From Sediminibacterium sp. (lineage in GTDB: Bacteria > Bacteroidota > Bacteroidia > B-17B0 > Aurantibacillaceae): a stretch of DNA of 54,154 bases. Below the pieces are notes generated by a model. The model made no database searches and was not told the DNA's origin. It saw only the letters and a list, made by a program, of their open reading frames with translations. Position 1 is the stretch's first letter, and each line of letters opens with the position of its first letter. The stretch is taken from assembly GCA_030054095.1 (NCBI GenBank), contig JASGCO010000029.1, forward strand, positions 1 to 54,154, written 5' to 3'. This document shows, in pieces, positions 7,952-16,076 of this stretch. The translations under genes were made by a program, and so were the position numbers.

Positions 7952-9113
7952 ACAATTCCTTAGGGAAATTACGTCTGTTACACAAACAGGTAGGTACGCC
8001 TTGCTCTTACTGCTCTGCCTTTCGGGGAAAGGTAAAGCGCAAACCGGTTTACCGTTTATTACCGCTACAAACAAACAAGCTTATATCATTGAAGATAATG
8101 CAGATACCACCAGTTGGTTCCTTACACCGGAAGCTAAACCGGATGTTTATACGGCGACTAAAAGTCCGAAGCCCCGCCGCATAACACTTTTAACGGATAA
8201 AGGCCGCTACAGTGTAAAACTAAAAGCGGGCACCTCGCACGATTTTATGGTTATATTAAATGGTAAAGACACCTGTTATACCCGCTTTGTATGTCTGCCT
8301 TTAAAAAACGACAAAACCATATCTCCTCCTGTTCACGATACCATTCCTTTTGTATTAACTGCCTACAATAACATAAAATGCAAAGTACTCCTGAATACCA
8401 GTGATACGCTTTACCTGAAATTTGACAGTGGCAGCACCGGTTTCAGAATCACAAACGAAAAACTAAAGCAATTGCAATTACCATCGCTTCACGGGCATAC
8501 CGTTAGTATGAGCAAAAGCCGTTGGGATAATGTTTCTATACACCCTGTTGCATTAAGCGGGCAGGAAACAGACGGGCGTTTTGGCTGGGATGTGCTGGAT
8601 GGGAAAATTATAGAAATAGACTATGACCGGCAATGGTTCATTATCCATACACAATTACCTCATATACCCAAAGGGTATAAAAAACAGGAACTGATCTATA
8701 AAAGTGGATTACTGGTGTTTAAAGCGCAGTTTATTGTAAAAGGGCAATCGTACAAGGATTTGTTTTTATTTGATAGTGGTTACCAACGCAGCATTATGCT
8801 GGATAAAGCGTTATCGTCAAAAGACCACTTCCCCGTAAATACACTGCCTGTACTTAACAAAACCATGGTAAGAAATGGAGCGGGCGATACCATTCCTTTA
8901 ATTACCGTAAAAAATGACCTGTTCAGGATGGGATCTGTTTCCATTCGTAACATTCCTCTTCAGGTACTTAGCGGCCCCAACCCTTCCGGGATGCAGGTTC
9001 ATATTATGGGGAACGATTTACTGAAACGGTTTTCAACTATTTTTGATTTTCAGAACCATGTGGTGTACCTTAAACCGAATCATTTGCTATCCTACGACTT
9101 TGCACAAAATTGA
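7929..9113 (+). CDS. Secreted two-lobed retropepsin-like aspartyl protease
   Basis: A 394-residue protein when started at the ATG at 7929, which gives a signal-peptide-like hydrophobic stretch ('YALLLLLCLSGKGKAQ') about 22 residues in. Longer starts would run deep into the GNAT gene. Two D-S-G motifs of the retropepsin-like fold occur, 'LKFDSGSTGFRI' in the first half and 'FLFDSGYQRSIML' in the second, each at the start of a ~120-residue beta domain. Intramolecular pairing of two lobes is the pepsin-like arrangement. Ser instead of the more common Thr is allowed in the family. The role is probably periplasmic proteolysis. It overlaps the GNAT gene by 23 bp. Confidence 0.75.
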   Translation: MLTLHSTKQFLREITSVTQTGRYALLLLLCLSGKGKAQTGLPFITATNKQAYIIEDNADTTSWFLTPEAKPDVYTATKSPKPRRITLLTDKGRYSVKLKAGTSHDFMVILNGKDTCYTRFVCLPLKNDKTISPPVHDTIPFVLTAYNNIKCKVLLNTSDTLYLKFDSGSTGFRITNEKLKQLQLPSLHGHTVSMSKSRWDNVSIHPVALSGQETDGRFGWDVLDGKIIEIDYDRQWFIIHTQLPHIPKGYKKQELIYKSGLLVFKAQFIVKGQSYKDLFLFDSGYQRSIMLDKALSSKDHFPVNTLPVLNKTMVRNGAGDTIPLITVKNDLFRMGSVSIRNIPLQVLSGPNPSGMQVHIMGNDLLKRFSTIFDFQNHVVYLKPNHLLSYDFAQN

Positions 9114-9143
9114 TAACACTCTATAATCTAAAACATACATAAC

Positions 9144-9662
9144 ATGAAAAGAAGTGAATTAACCCTCCCCGATTATTTTGATCGTTACATCCTTAAAACC
9201 GATGATATAACGCTACACGAAGCACTGCTCATTAGTCTGGATGAATTAAAAACTGTACCGCTTGATACATGGAAACAACTGGGACATGCCGTTTATGCGC
9301 CCGGTAAATGGACTATTCACGCTTTGCTGCAACACATCATTGATACGGAACGTGTATTCACCTACCGTGCCCTGGCCTTTGCCCGTGGTGAAAAAGACTT
9401 GAAATCGTTTGATGAAGATCAGTACGCGGAACTGGCACAGGCCGACCGAAGAACGCTGGATGAATTACTAACTGAAGCCATTGCTCTGAGGCAGGCCAGC
9501 ATTCTTTTATTTAAAAGTTTTAGTGCCGATATGCTAAACCAAACCGGGCTAGGTTTTAAAGGTCCGTATTCAGTAGCTTCTATCGGTTTTATTTTAGCGG
9601 GGCATCAACGCTGGCATTTTGAAGTGATAGAGCAGCGTTATCTTCCGTTGTTATCGCATTAA
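9144..9662 (+). CDS. DinB-family (DinB_2) protein
   Basis: A 172-residue four-helix-bundle protein of the DinB/YfiT-like superfamily, putative metal-dependent enzymes. The family's spaced histidines are visible: 'WTIHALLQHIIDTERVF' (about 50-66) supplies the first helix motif, and 'GHQRWHFEVIEQRYLPLL' near the C-terminus supplies the closing H-x-x-x-H. Related proteins act as thiol S-transferases or remain uncharacterised. It follows the aspartyl protease by 30 bp and is probably part of the same transcription unit. Confidence 0.85.
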   Translation: MKRSELTLPDYFDRYILKTDDITLHEALLISLDELKTVPLDTWKQLGHAVYAPGKWTIHALLQHIIDTERVFTYRALAFARGEKDLKSFDEDQYAELAQADRRTLDELLTEAIALRQASILLFKSFSADMLNQTGLGFKGPYSVASIGFILAGHQRWHFEVIEQRYLPLLSH

Positions 9663-9687
9663 ACAGTGCTTGCTCAACAAAGAAGTG

Positions 9688-9695
9688 TATCTTTG
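9688..9695 (+). promoter_or_regulatory. -7 box (TAnnTTTG) for the HEAT-repeat gene
   Basis: A perfect match to the Bacteroidota -7 consensus, 18 bp upstream of the ATG at 9714. A TTG at 9670-9672 lies 15 bp upstream of the box, slightly closer than the usual -33 spacing. Confidence 0.5.
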
Positions 9696-9713
9696 CTGTG
9701 AAAAGAATTCTTG

Positions 9714-10229
9714 ATGAACATTGAAGCCATTCTCAGCGATAAAACACGTAAACCCAAAGAAAAAACCGAATACCTTTCTGCTTTATTATTAGAGAATAGT
9801 ATAAGTGTGGATACCCTTTGCGCGTTTGCCCAAACCGCTAAAGATCCGGCCAAGGCGACCTGCATTGAGGCGCTCGAATACGCCACCCGCCAAAATCCGG
9901 GCATTGCCAGCGAAACCATGTTCCGTATGGTAACGATGTCACTGGCTGCCAAAGCGCCCCGTGTAAAATGGGAAAGCGCCAAAGTTATTGGCAATACCGC
10001 CCGTTTATTTCCGAAACTGCTGGATGAAGCCATTACCAAATTACTGGATAATACCACACACGAAGGCACAGTAGTGAGGTGGGGCGCTGCTTTTGCTTTG
10101 GGCGAAATTCTGAAACTAAACACCAGCCTCCATGCCAACTTACTGGCAACATTAAAAACCATAAGTGAACGGGAAGAAAAGAACAGCATCAAAAAACTCT
10201 ATCAGAGCGCCATCAAAAAAAGCGGATAA
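9714..10229 (+). CDS. HEAT-repeat protein
   Basis: A 171-residue all-alpha protein made of about four HEAT-like helical repeats, for example 'AKATCIEALEYATRQNP', 'PRVKWESAKVIGNTARLFP' and 'GTVVRWGAAFALGEILKLN', where the 'W[EG]xAxxxGxxxxLxP' pattern recurs. There is no signal peptide. Such solenoids mediate protein-protein contacts. The ATG at 9714 is preferred to a TTG three bases upstream, and it sits 18 bp behind a good -7 box. It is transcribed separately from the DinB gene, judged by that promoter. Confidence 0.75.
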   Translation: MNIEAILSDKTRKPKEKTEYLSALLLENSISVDTLCAFAQTAKDPAKATCIEALEYATRQNPGIASETMFRMVTMSLAAKAPRVKWESAKVIGNTARLFPKLLDEAITKLLDNTTHEGTVVRWGAAFALGEILKLNTSLHANLLATLKTISEREEKNSIKKLYQSAIKKSG

Positions 10230-10297
10230 TCTTTGCTGGTTAAATCTTACCCCCTATCTCGTTCTGCTACAAACGAGTTAAAGTTTTTAAAATAAAA

Positions 10298-10329
10298 TTT
10301 GCGAAACCGAAAAGTTGCACATATATTTG
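10298..10329 (+). promoter_or_regulatory. Promoter of the arsR-type operon
   Basis: TTTG at 10298-10301 and a perfect TAtaTTTG -7 box at 10322-10329 with a 20-bp spacer, the best complete Bacteroidota promoter on the + strand here. It lies 31 bp upstream of the regulator's ATG, so autoregulation by the encoded ArsR protein at or near this site is plausible. Confidence 0.7.
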
Positions 10330-10360
10330 CAACCAAACAGTTTCATATTAAATTATTTTT

Positions 10361-10681
10361 ATGCGCAGAGATGTTTTTCAGGCCATTGCCGACCCTACCC
10401 GCCGTGCCATTGTTACCCTGATTGCTTTACAGGCGCTTACACCTAATGCCATTTCGGAACATTTTGATATTACGCGTCAGGCAGTATCGAAACACTTACG
10501 CATTTTAACGGAGTGCGAACTGGTGGAGCCTAAACAACAAGGCCGGGAAATTTACTACCAACTGAATATTCATAAAATGAAAGAAATTGATAAATGGCTG
10601 GAGCAGTTCCGGAAAATATGGGAAAAGCGCTTTAGCCAACTCGATGATGTATTATTAACGCTAAAATCCAATAAAAAATGA
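10361..10681 (+). CDS. ArsR-family transcriptional regulator
   Basis: A 106-residue winged-helix repressor. The start '[20 protein letters not shown]', the recognition helix '[19 protein letters not shown]' and the wing '[14 protein letters not shown]' are typical of the ArsR subgroup encoded beside AHSA1/SRPBCC genes. There is no Cys-rich metal site, so it is probably not a metal sensor. The stop codon overlaps the next gene's ATG by 4 bp (ATGA), giving tight translational coupling. Confidence 0.93.
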   Translation: MRRDVFQAIADPTRRAIVTLIALQALTPNAISEHFDITRQAVSKHLRILTECELVEPKQQGREIYYQLNIHKMKEIDKWLEQFRKIWEKRFSQLDDVLLTLKSNKK

Positions 10682-11643
10682 ATTCAAATCTGCTTTTCGA
10701 TTTTTCTGTTAACAAAGAACAGAACAGTATTCAGGTAAAACGGGAGTTTGCAGCTAACCTTCCTCTTGTTTGGGATGCATGGACCAAACCCGAACTGCTT
10801 GACCAGTGGTGGGCTCCAAAACCTTATCAAACACGAACAAAAACAATGGACTTCAGGGAGGGCGGCTACTGGCTGTACTGTATGGTGAGCCCAACTGATG
10901 AAAAACACTGGTGCCGTGCCGATTATCAATCCATTGCTATCCATAAACACTTCTCGGGACTGGATGCGTTTTGTGATGAGAATGGCGTTATTAATACCGA
11001 ACACCCACGCTCCCTCTGGAATAATGCCTTTTCGGAAGAATTGGGCACTACCACGGTTAACATTACCATTCACTATACTTCTCTGACCGATCTTGAAAAA
11101 ACCATTGAGATGGGCTTTAAAGAAGGCTTTACCATGGCCATGGAAAATCTCGATCAGTATCTGGAAGCGCAATTTAAACTCCGTCAGGAATACCGGAAAC
11201 ACCGACCGGCCAGAGTTTGTACCTATCTTAATTTTCCGGGCAACACAGAGGAAGCATTCTTATTTTATAAATCCGTATTTAAAACCGATTTTATGGTGGG
11301 GGGCATACAACGGTTTGGCGACTTACCGGCCGATCCCGCGCAGCCCCCGATAGCCGAAACTGTAAAAAATATGGTATTACACGTAGAATTACCCATTACA
11401 GCCGATCATGTACTGATGGGAACCGATGCACCGAAAGAAATGGGCTTTACGGTGACACAAGGAAACAATATGCACATTAGTCTGGAACCCGATACAAGAG
11501 CCGAAGCCCAACGTATTTTTGATGAATTGTCGGCAGGCGGCACCATTTCCATGCCACTTCAGGATATGTTCTGGGGTGCTTACTTTGGTTCTTTTACCGA
11601 CCGCTTTGGTATTAACTGGATGATCAACTGTCAAAACCCATAA
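10678..11643 (+). CDS. Fusion of an AHSA1/SRPBCC domain with a PhnB-like VOC domain
   Basis: A 321-residue two-domain protein. Residues about 10-165 match the activator-of-Hsp90 (AHSA1) type SRPBCC fold ('[31 protein letters not shown] ... FREGGYW' and the closing '[20 protein letters not shown]'). Residues about 180-321 match the PhnB-like vicinal-oxygen-chelate fold ('[22 protein letters not shown] ... [30 protein letters not shown]'). The two domains usually occur as separate neighbouring genes downstream of an ArsR regulator, and here they are one reading frame. The hydrophobic cavities of both folds suggest binding of a small organic ligand. Confidence 0.88.
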   Translation: MNSNLLFDFSVNKEQNSIQVKREFAANLPLVWDAWTKPELLDQWWAPKPYQTRTKTMDFREGGYWLYCMVSPTDEKHWCRADYQSIAIHKHFSGLDAFCDENGVINTEHPRSLWNNAFSEELGTTTVNITIHYTSLTDLEKTIEMGFKEGFTMAMENLDQYLEAQFKLRQEYRKHRPARVCTYLNFPGNTEEAFLFYKSVFKTDFMVGGIQRFGDLPADPAQPPIAETVKNMVLHVELPITADHVLMGTDAPKEMGFTVTQGNNMHISLEPDTRAEAQRIFDELSAGGTISMPLQDMFWGAYFGSFTDRFGINWMINCQNP

Positions 11644-11674
11644 AACAAATTCGTTATCCCAACACTTTAAATCT

Positions 11675-12040
11675 ATGAAAACATATCATATCATTTTCTG
11701 GAGTACTGCCGGATTACTCTTTTTAACTCAGGGCATTATGCCTATACTAACCTTTAATCAGGAAGGCAGTCGCGAAGCCATGGCTCACTTAGGGTATCCC
11801 GCTTATTTTGGCACCATGCTGGCGGTTTTTAAATTACTGGGAGGTCTGGCCATTATTATTCCTAAAGTACCCCATCGGATTAAAGAGTGGGCTTTTGCCG
11901 GATTTGGGATTGACTTTATTTGCGCTTTAATCAGTTTTGTTGCGGTAGACGGTCTTACAGGCGTGGTAATACTTCCTGTTATTGCATTTGCCATACTCTC
12001 ACTTTGTTACTTCGCATATATAAAACGTTCTGATAACTAG
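11675..12040 (+). CDS. DoxX-like family membrane protein
   Basis: A 121-residue protein with four hydrophobic helices. The first has 'HIIFWSTAGLLFLTQGIMPIL', followed by 'MAHLGYPAYFGTMLAVFKLLGGLAIIIP', the hallmark of DoxX-like proteins (a 'LGYP.Y......K.LG' pattern). It lies 31 bp downstream of the AHSA1-VOC fusion, so arsR, the fusion and doxX form a three-gene operon seen often in Bacteroidota. The function is uncertain. A strong hairpin follows the gene. Confidence 0.87.
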   Translation: MKTYHIIFWSTAGLLFLTQGIMPILTFNQEGSREAMAHLGYPAYFGTMLAVFKLLGGLAIIIPKVPHRIKEWAFAGFGIDFICALISFVAVDGLTGVVILPVIAFAILSLCYFAYIKRSDN

Positions 12041-12071
12041 TTAATTAGCGCTACATAATTACTAACATATC

Positions 12072-12106
12072 CCTATTCCCGTCTTCTTTTAAGAACCGGG
12101 AATAGG
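12072..12106 (+). terminator. Hairpin terminator after the DoxX gene
   Basis: A perfect 10-bp stem (cctattcccg 12072-12081 with cgggaatagg 12097-12106) encloses a second 5-bp stem (ttctt 12084-12088 with aagaa 12091-12095). A T-rich stretch starts about 10 bp downstream rather than immediately. It closes the arsR operon 31 bp after its last stop codon. Confidence 0.65.
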
Positions 12107-12274
12107 CACGTAAAAGGTTTTTATTTTAGGGGACACTCCGCTCTTTTCTGCTTTGTTCTATCCATAAACGTAGGTATATTTTCCTTTATTGTTTGTCCAC
12201 TTATAAAACTAACCCGACCACTTATTGATTTTACTTTTATTTTCCTGCGTATTCTCTTAAATTAGTTTCGGAAT

Positions 12275-15220
12275 ATGCGCCTGAAACTCCTCATTTCATT
12301 ACTATGCAGTATCTGGTTTGTTAAAGCCCAGCAATACTACTTCAAAAATTACAGCGCAGAAAATGGCCTCCCTTTTGTTCAGGTTTATGCCATGTATCAG
12401 GATAGTAAAGGCTATTTATGGTGCGGTGGATATGGCGGTTTAAGTAAATTTGACGGAAAAACCTTTACCAATTACTCTCCTAAAAACGGGCTGGTAAACC
12501 ATTATGTTAACGCCATTATAGAAGATGAAAAGGGACGTATTTACGTAGCCACCCGCGAAGGATTAAGTATTATTGACAACAAAAAAATTTCGAATTATAC
12601 ACAAAAAGACGGATTAAAAGCAGACAATATAAAATCTTTGTATAAAGGAATGACCCATGGCGTTTACATTGGTTCCGAAAACGGGCTTTATAAACTCAGT
12701 CATGATTCCATTAAAGAAATACCCGAGTTCAAAAACAAGAACATTAATTGTTTAATTAAATTAAGTAATAATACCCTTTGTATTGGCAGCAATGAGGGCT
12801 TATACTTTTACGGCCATCAGGGCACCATCCATATTGACTCTTCATCGGGCTTACCTAATCCTGACGTAACCTCTGTAGTAGAGCTGAAGTCGAAGAATAC
12901 CCTGCTCATTGGCACAAAAAAAGGATTGGCCTTTTATAACGTGCAAACCCAAAAATGCACCAACTATTTTATTGAAAACGGACTTATTGATGAGCACATT
13001 ACTACTATACTGGCCGAACATGATGAAAAAATATGGATAGGCACTACCAGCGGATTAATGCTGTTTGATGGATTTACCTTTCACTTTTACAATATAGGTG
13101 AAGAAAACAATGCCAACATTATTCGTTCCCTGATATTGGATTATGAGGATAACCTTTGGATAGGTACCCACAGCGGTTTTTTTAAATACCGCGATAATTC
13201 GTTTAACACATTTGATAAAATTACAGGACCCGGCCGGGCATCATTGTACCAGATATTCAGAGACAGCCGTAATGAATTATGGATGTGCAGCGACAATAAT
13301 GGCATTTACCGCTATACAGAAGGCTACTTCAGACACTATACCATGAAAGACGGACTACCCAGTATCATTTGCCGGTCGGGACTGGAAGATAATCAGGGCA
13401 AATTATGGTTTGCTACAGTCAAAACGGTTTGCATTTTTTATAATGAAAAATTTTATCCGCTTAGTTTACCAAAAGACTTTAAAGGAGATTATCATGTATT
13501 ATATAAGGGTAAAAACGGCGACATTTACATTGGCGGATCAGGCGCTTATGCCAGAGCCCGTTCTCTGTTAAACGGGTATTACTTTGTAACCCGGCATTTA
13601 CCGGCAAAAACAGATTTCCCGGTGGAAGCCTTTGGAGAAGACAAACAAGGCCGGTTGTGGTTAGGTACCTGGGGCGATGGGTTAATGGTAGAAACCAAAG
13701 ATGGAATACGTAATTACAGTAAAGAACATAAAATACCCATAGATGGTTTTTTTACCATCCTGATTGACGACGATAATTTTTTATACGCCCCAACGTTAAG
13801 CGGTTTGTTTATTCTGGATATTGATAATGACAAACATTATCTCATCAACGAAAAAGACGGATTAAACTCAGAACTGTGCTATTCCATAAACTTTGCTGAA
13901 CAAAAAAAGACCCTATGGATAGGCACTAATCAGGGCATTAACAAATTTGACCTTAACGCGTTTAAGAAAAATAAAAAAATACAAATAAAATCACTGGGGC
14001 GTAACGAAGGGTTTAGTGGTGTTGAATGTAATGCTTACGGTATATGGGAAGATAAAGACAGTACCATGTGGTTTGGAACAGTAAGCGGATTGGTAAAACA
14101 CCGTCCGCAAACGTATAAACGTAACCTGATGGCCCCGCGCCTGGTAATTAACGCCATTGAAGTAATGAACCAGGATACCTTGTTACCCGATTACAGTGAA
14201 CTGGAACACAGTACTAACTCCATTTCGTTTTACTACAGGGGAATTTGCCTCACCAACCCGGAAAATGTACTCTACCAGCGTAAACTGGAAGGACTGGATA
14301 AAGACTGGAGTATGCCCAGCACCGATTACTTTTGTAAATACGCTAATCTCCCGCCCGGAAACTATACACTTAAAGTTAAAAGTTGCAATAATGAAGGTAT
14401 ATGGAACGAAACCCCTACCGAATTTCATTTCACTATAAAAACGCCATTTTATAAAACCTGGTGGTTTATTACGTCTATTATAGCCTTTATCGTTTTACAG
14501 GTATATATTGTATTTAAGATAAGATTGCGCAACATTAAAAAAACCCAGCAAACCGAATACGAACGCAAAGTAGAAATGAGTAAAATAGAACTCAAAGCCC
14601 TGCGGAGTCAAATGAATCCGCACTTTGTGTTTAACTCACTGAATTCTATACAGCATTATATTTTTAACAGTAAGAGCGAAGAAGCCATTAAATACCTTAA
14701 TAAATTTGCACGACTGGTCCGGATTATTCTGAACAACAGCGATAAACCTACCGTAACAGTTGCTGAAGATTTAGAGGCGCTGCGGCTATATCTGGAACTG
14801 GAGCAAATGCGTTTTGAAAACAAATTTGATTATAGCATCAAAATAGATGAAAGTGTGGATGTTGATTACGATGTAATGCCACCGCTTTTAATGCAGCCTT
14901 ATGTAGAAAACGCTATTTTACATGGTTTAAATCCCAAACCCGATCAGGGATTACTAAAAATACACATTGCTACTCAAAACAATCTCATCATCTGTACCAT
15001 TACAGATAATGGTATTGGGCGAAAACGTGCCAGTGAAATTAAACGTACGATGCCCGGGAGAAAACACAAATCGTTGGGCATGAAAATTACAGAAGACCGG
15101 CTTAAAATTTTAAATGAAATATATCGCTCTAACCTGAATGTAAAAATTACGGATCTTGAAGATGAACATGGCAAAGCACTCGGAACAAAAGTAGTACTCT
15201 ATATACCAATAATTTCTTAA
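12275..15220 (+). CDS. Propeller-sensor histidine kinase (Reg_prop + Y_Y_Y + LytS-type kinase)
   Basis: A 981-residue membrane sensor. A signal peptide (1-18) is followed by a periplasmic beta-propeller of many repeats with 'DGL' and 'WIGT..GL' units (about 20-620), a Y_Y_Y domain (about 660-725), one transmembrane helix (about 728-748, 'WWFITSIIAFIVLQVYIVF') and a cytoplasmic LytS/His_kinase domain. The phosphoacceptor is H783 in 'QMNPHFVFNSLNSIQ'. The ATPase part has 'PPLLMQPYVENAILHGL' and 'DNGIGRKRA'. It lacks a canonical HisKA domain, as expected for this class. It is encoded 12 bp before its response regulator. The ligand is unknown. Confidence 0.95.
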   Translation: MRLKLLISLLCSIWFVKAQQYYFKNYSAENGLPFVQVYAMYQDSKGYLWCGGYGGLSKFDGKTFTNYSPKNGLVNHYVNAIIEDEKGRIYVATREGLSIIDNKKISNYTQKDGLKADNIKSLYKGMTHGVYIGSENGLYKLSHDSIKEIPEFKNKNINCLIKLSNNTLCIGSNEGLYFYGHQGTIHIDSSSGLPNPDVTSVVELKSKNTLLIGTKKGLAFYNVQTQKCTNYFIENGLIDEHITTILAEHDEKIWIGTTSGLMLFDGFTFHFYNIGEENNANIIRSLILDYEDNLWIGTHSGFFKYRDNSFNTFDKITGPGRASLYQIFRDSRNELWMCSDNNGIYRYTEGYFRHYTMKDGLPSIICRSGLEDNQGKLWFATVKTVCIFYNEKFYPLSLPKDFKGDYHVLYKGKNGDIYIGGSGAYARARSLLNGYYFVTRHLPAKTDFPVEAFGEDKQGRLWLGTWGDGLMVETKDGIRNYSKEHKIPIDGFFTILIDDDNFLYAPTLSGLFILDIDNDKHYLINEKDGLNSELCYSINFAEQKKTLWIGTNQGINKFDLNAFKKNKKIQIKSLGRNEGFSGVECNAYGIWEDKDSTMWFGTVSGLVKHRPQTYKRNLMAPRLVINAIEVMNQDTLLPDYSELEHSTNSISFYYRGICLTNPENVLYQRKLEGLDKDWSMPSTDYFCKYANLPPGNYTLKVKSCNNEGIWNETPTEFHFTIKTPFYKTWWFITSIIAFIVLQVYIVFKIRLRNIKKTQQTEYERKVEMSKIELKALRSQMNPHFVFNSLNSIQHYIFNSKSEEAIKYLNKFARLVRIILNNSDKPTVTVAEDLEALRLYLELEQMRFENKFDYSIKIDESVDVDYDVMPPLLMQPYVENAILHGLNPKPDQGLLKIHIATQNNLIICTITDNGIGRKRASEIKRTMPGRKHKSLGMKITEDRLKILNEIYRSNLNVKITDLEDEHGKALGTKVVLYIPIIS

Positions 15221-15232
15221 ATTTAGCAACCT

Positions 15233-15985
15233 ATGATCAAAACCATCATAATAGAAGATGAAAAAAAGAGTCGGGATATGCTCGCCGGACTTATCGAAAA
15301 AAATTGTCCCGAGTTATCAGTCATTGGCTTGGGCAAAGACGTTAACGAAGGCGAATCGCTAATCCGTCAATTAAAGCCCGATCTGGTTTTCCTCGATATC
15401 AGTATGCCCGACGGCAGCGGCTTCGATCTGCTGGAACGGGTACAGGGATGTAAATTTGAGTTAATTTTTGCTACCGCCAGCGATCAACACGCCATAAGAG
15501 CCATTAAATATAGCGCATGCGATTACTTATTAAAACCCATTGATGTAGAAGAATTGCAACAAGCTGTTCAAAAAGTGGCCAACCGCAAAAAAACAGCACC
15601 TCCGGATATGGAAAATCTTCAGTTTCTGATCCAGCAATTGAAACGCACCGATGAAAACTTTGCCAAAATAACCCTCCCTACCGGATCGGCTTACGAAGTC
15701 GTTAACCTGAAAGACATTATCCGCATGGAAGCCGATGGCAGTTATACCTATTTTTATCTGAGCAACCACCGGAAACTAATGGTTACAGCCAGTCTTAAAC
15801 ACTACGAAGACATTTTACCTGAAGCGGATTTCCTTAGAGTACATCATCATAATCTTATCAATATGAATCATGTTATTCGTTTTTTGAAAGAAGATGGAGG
15901 CTATGCCATTATGAGTGATGATAGTAAAGTAGAAATTTCGCGCCGTAAAAAAGACGCGTTTATGGAACGCTTAAACAAACTGTAG
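15233..15985 (+). CDS. LytTR-family response regulator
   Basis: A 250-residue regulator with a CheY-like receiver (about 1-120: acidic pair E8-D9, phosphorylation site D55 in 'LVFLDISMPDGSGF', conserved Lys in 'DYLLKPIDVEEL') and a C-terminal LytTR DNA-binding domain (about 145-250: 'IIRMEADGSYTYFYLSNHRKLMV', 'FLRVHHHNLINMNHVIRF', 'VEISRRKKDAFMERL'). It is the cognate partner of the adjacent propeller kinase. Targets are unknown. Confidence 0.95.
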   Translation: MIKTIIIEDEKKSRDMLAGLIEKNCPELSVIGLGKDVNEGESLIRQLKPDLVFLDISMPDGSGFDLLERVQGCKFELIFATASDQHAIRAIKYSACDYLLKPIDVEELQQAVQKVANRKKTAPPDMENLQFLIQQLKRTDENFAKITLPTGSAYEVVNLKDIIRMEADGSYTYFYLSNHRKLMVTASLKHYEDILPEADFLRVHHHNLINMNHVIRFLKEDGGYAIMSDDSKVEISRRKKDAFMERLNKL

Positions 15986-16076
15986 TTCTTTAAAAAAGTG
16001 TTTTCTCTTGTAGACAGGAATTTACAAATGCAAAAAATGTCAGCACTGTGGTTTTTGACTACTTTTACACTTTGTT

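Noticed and set aside
9674..10192. 172-codon frame on the minus strand
   Set aside because: Antisense to the HEAT-repeat gene, with no family-like motif and no promoter.
10684..11202. 172-codon frame on the minus strand
   Set aside because: Antisense to the AHSA1-VOC fusion, whose domains are unambiguous.
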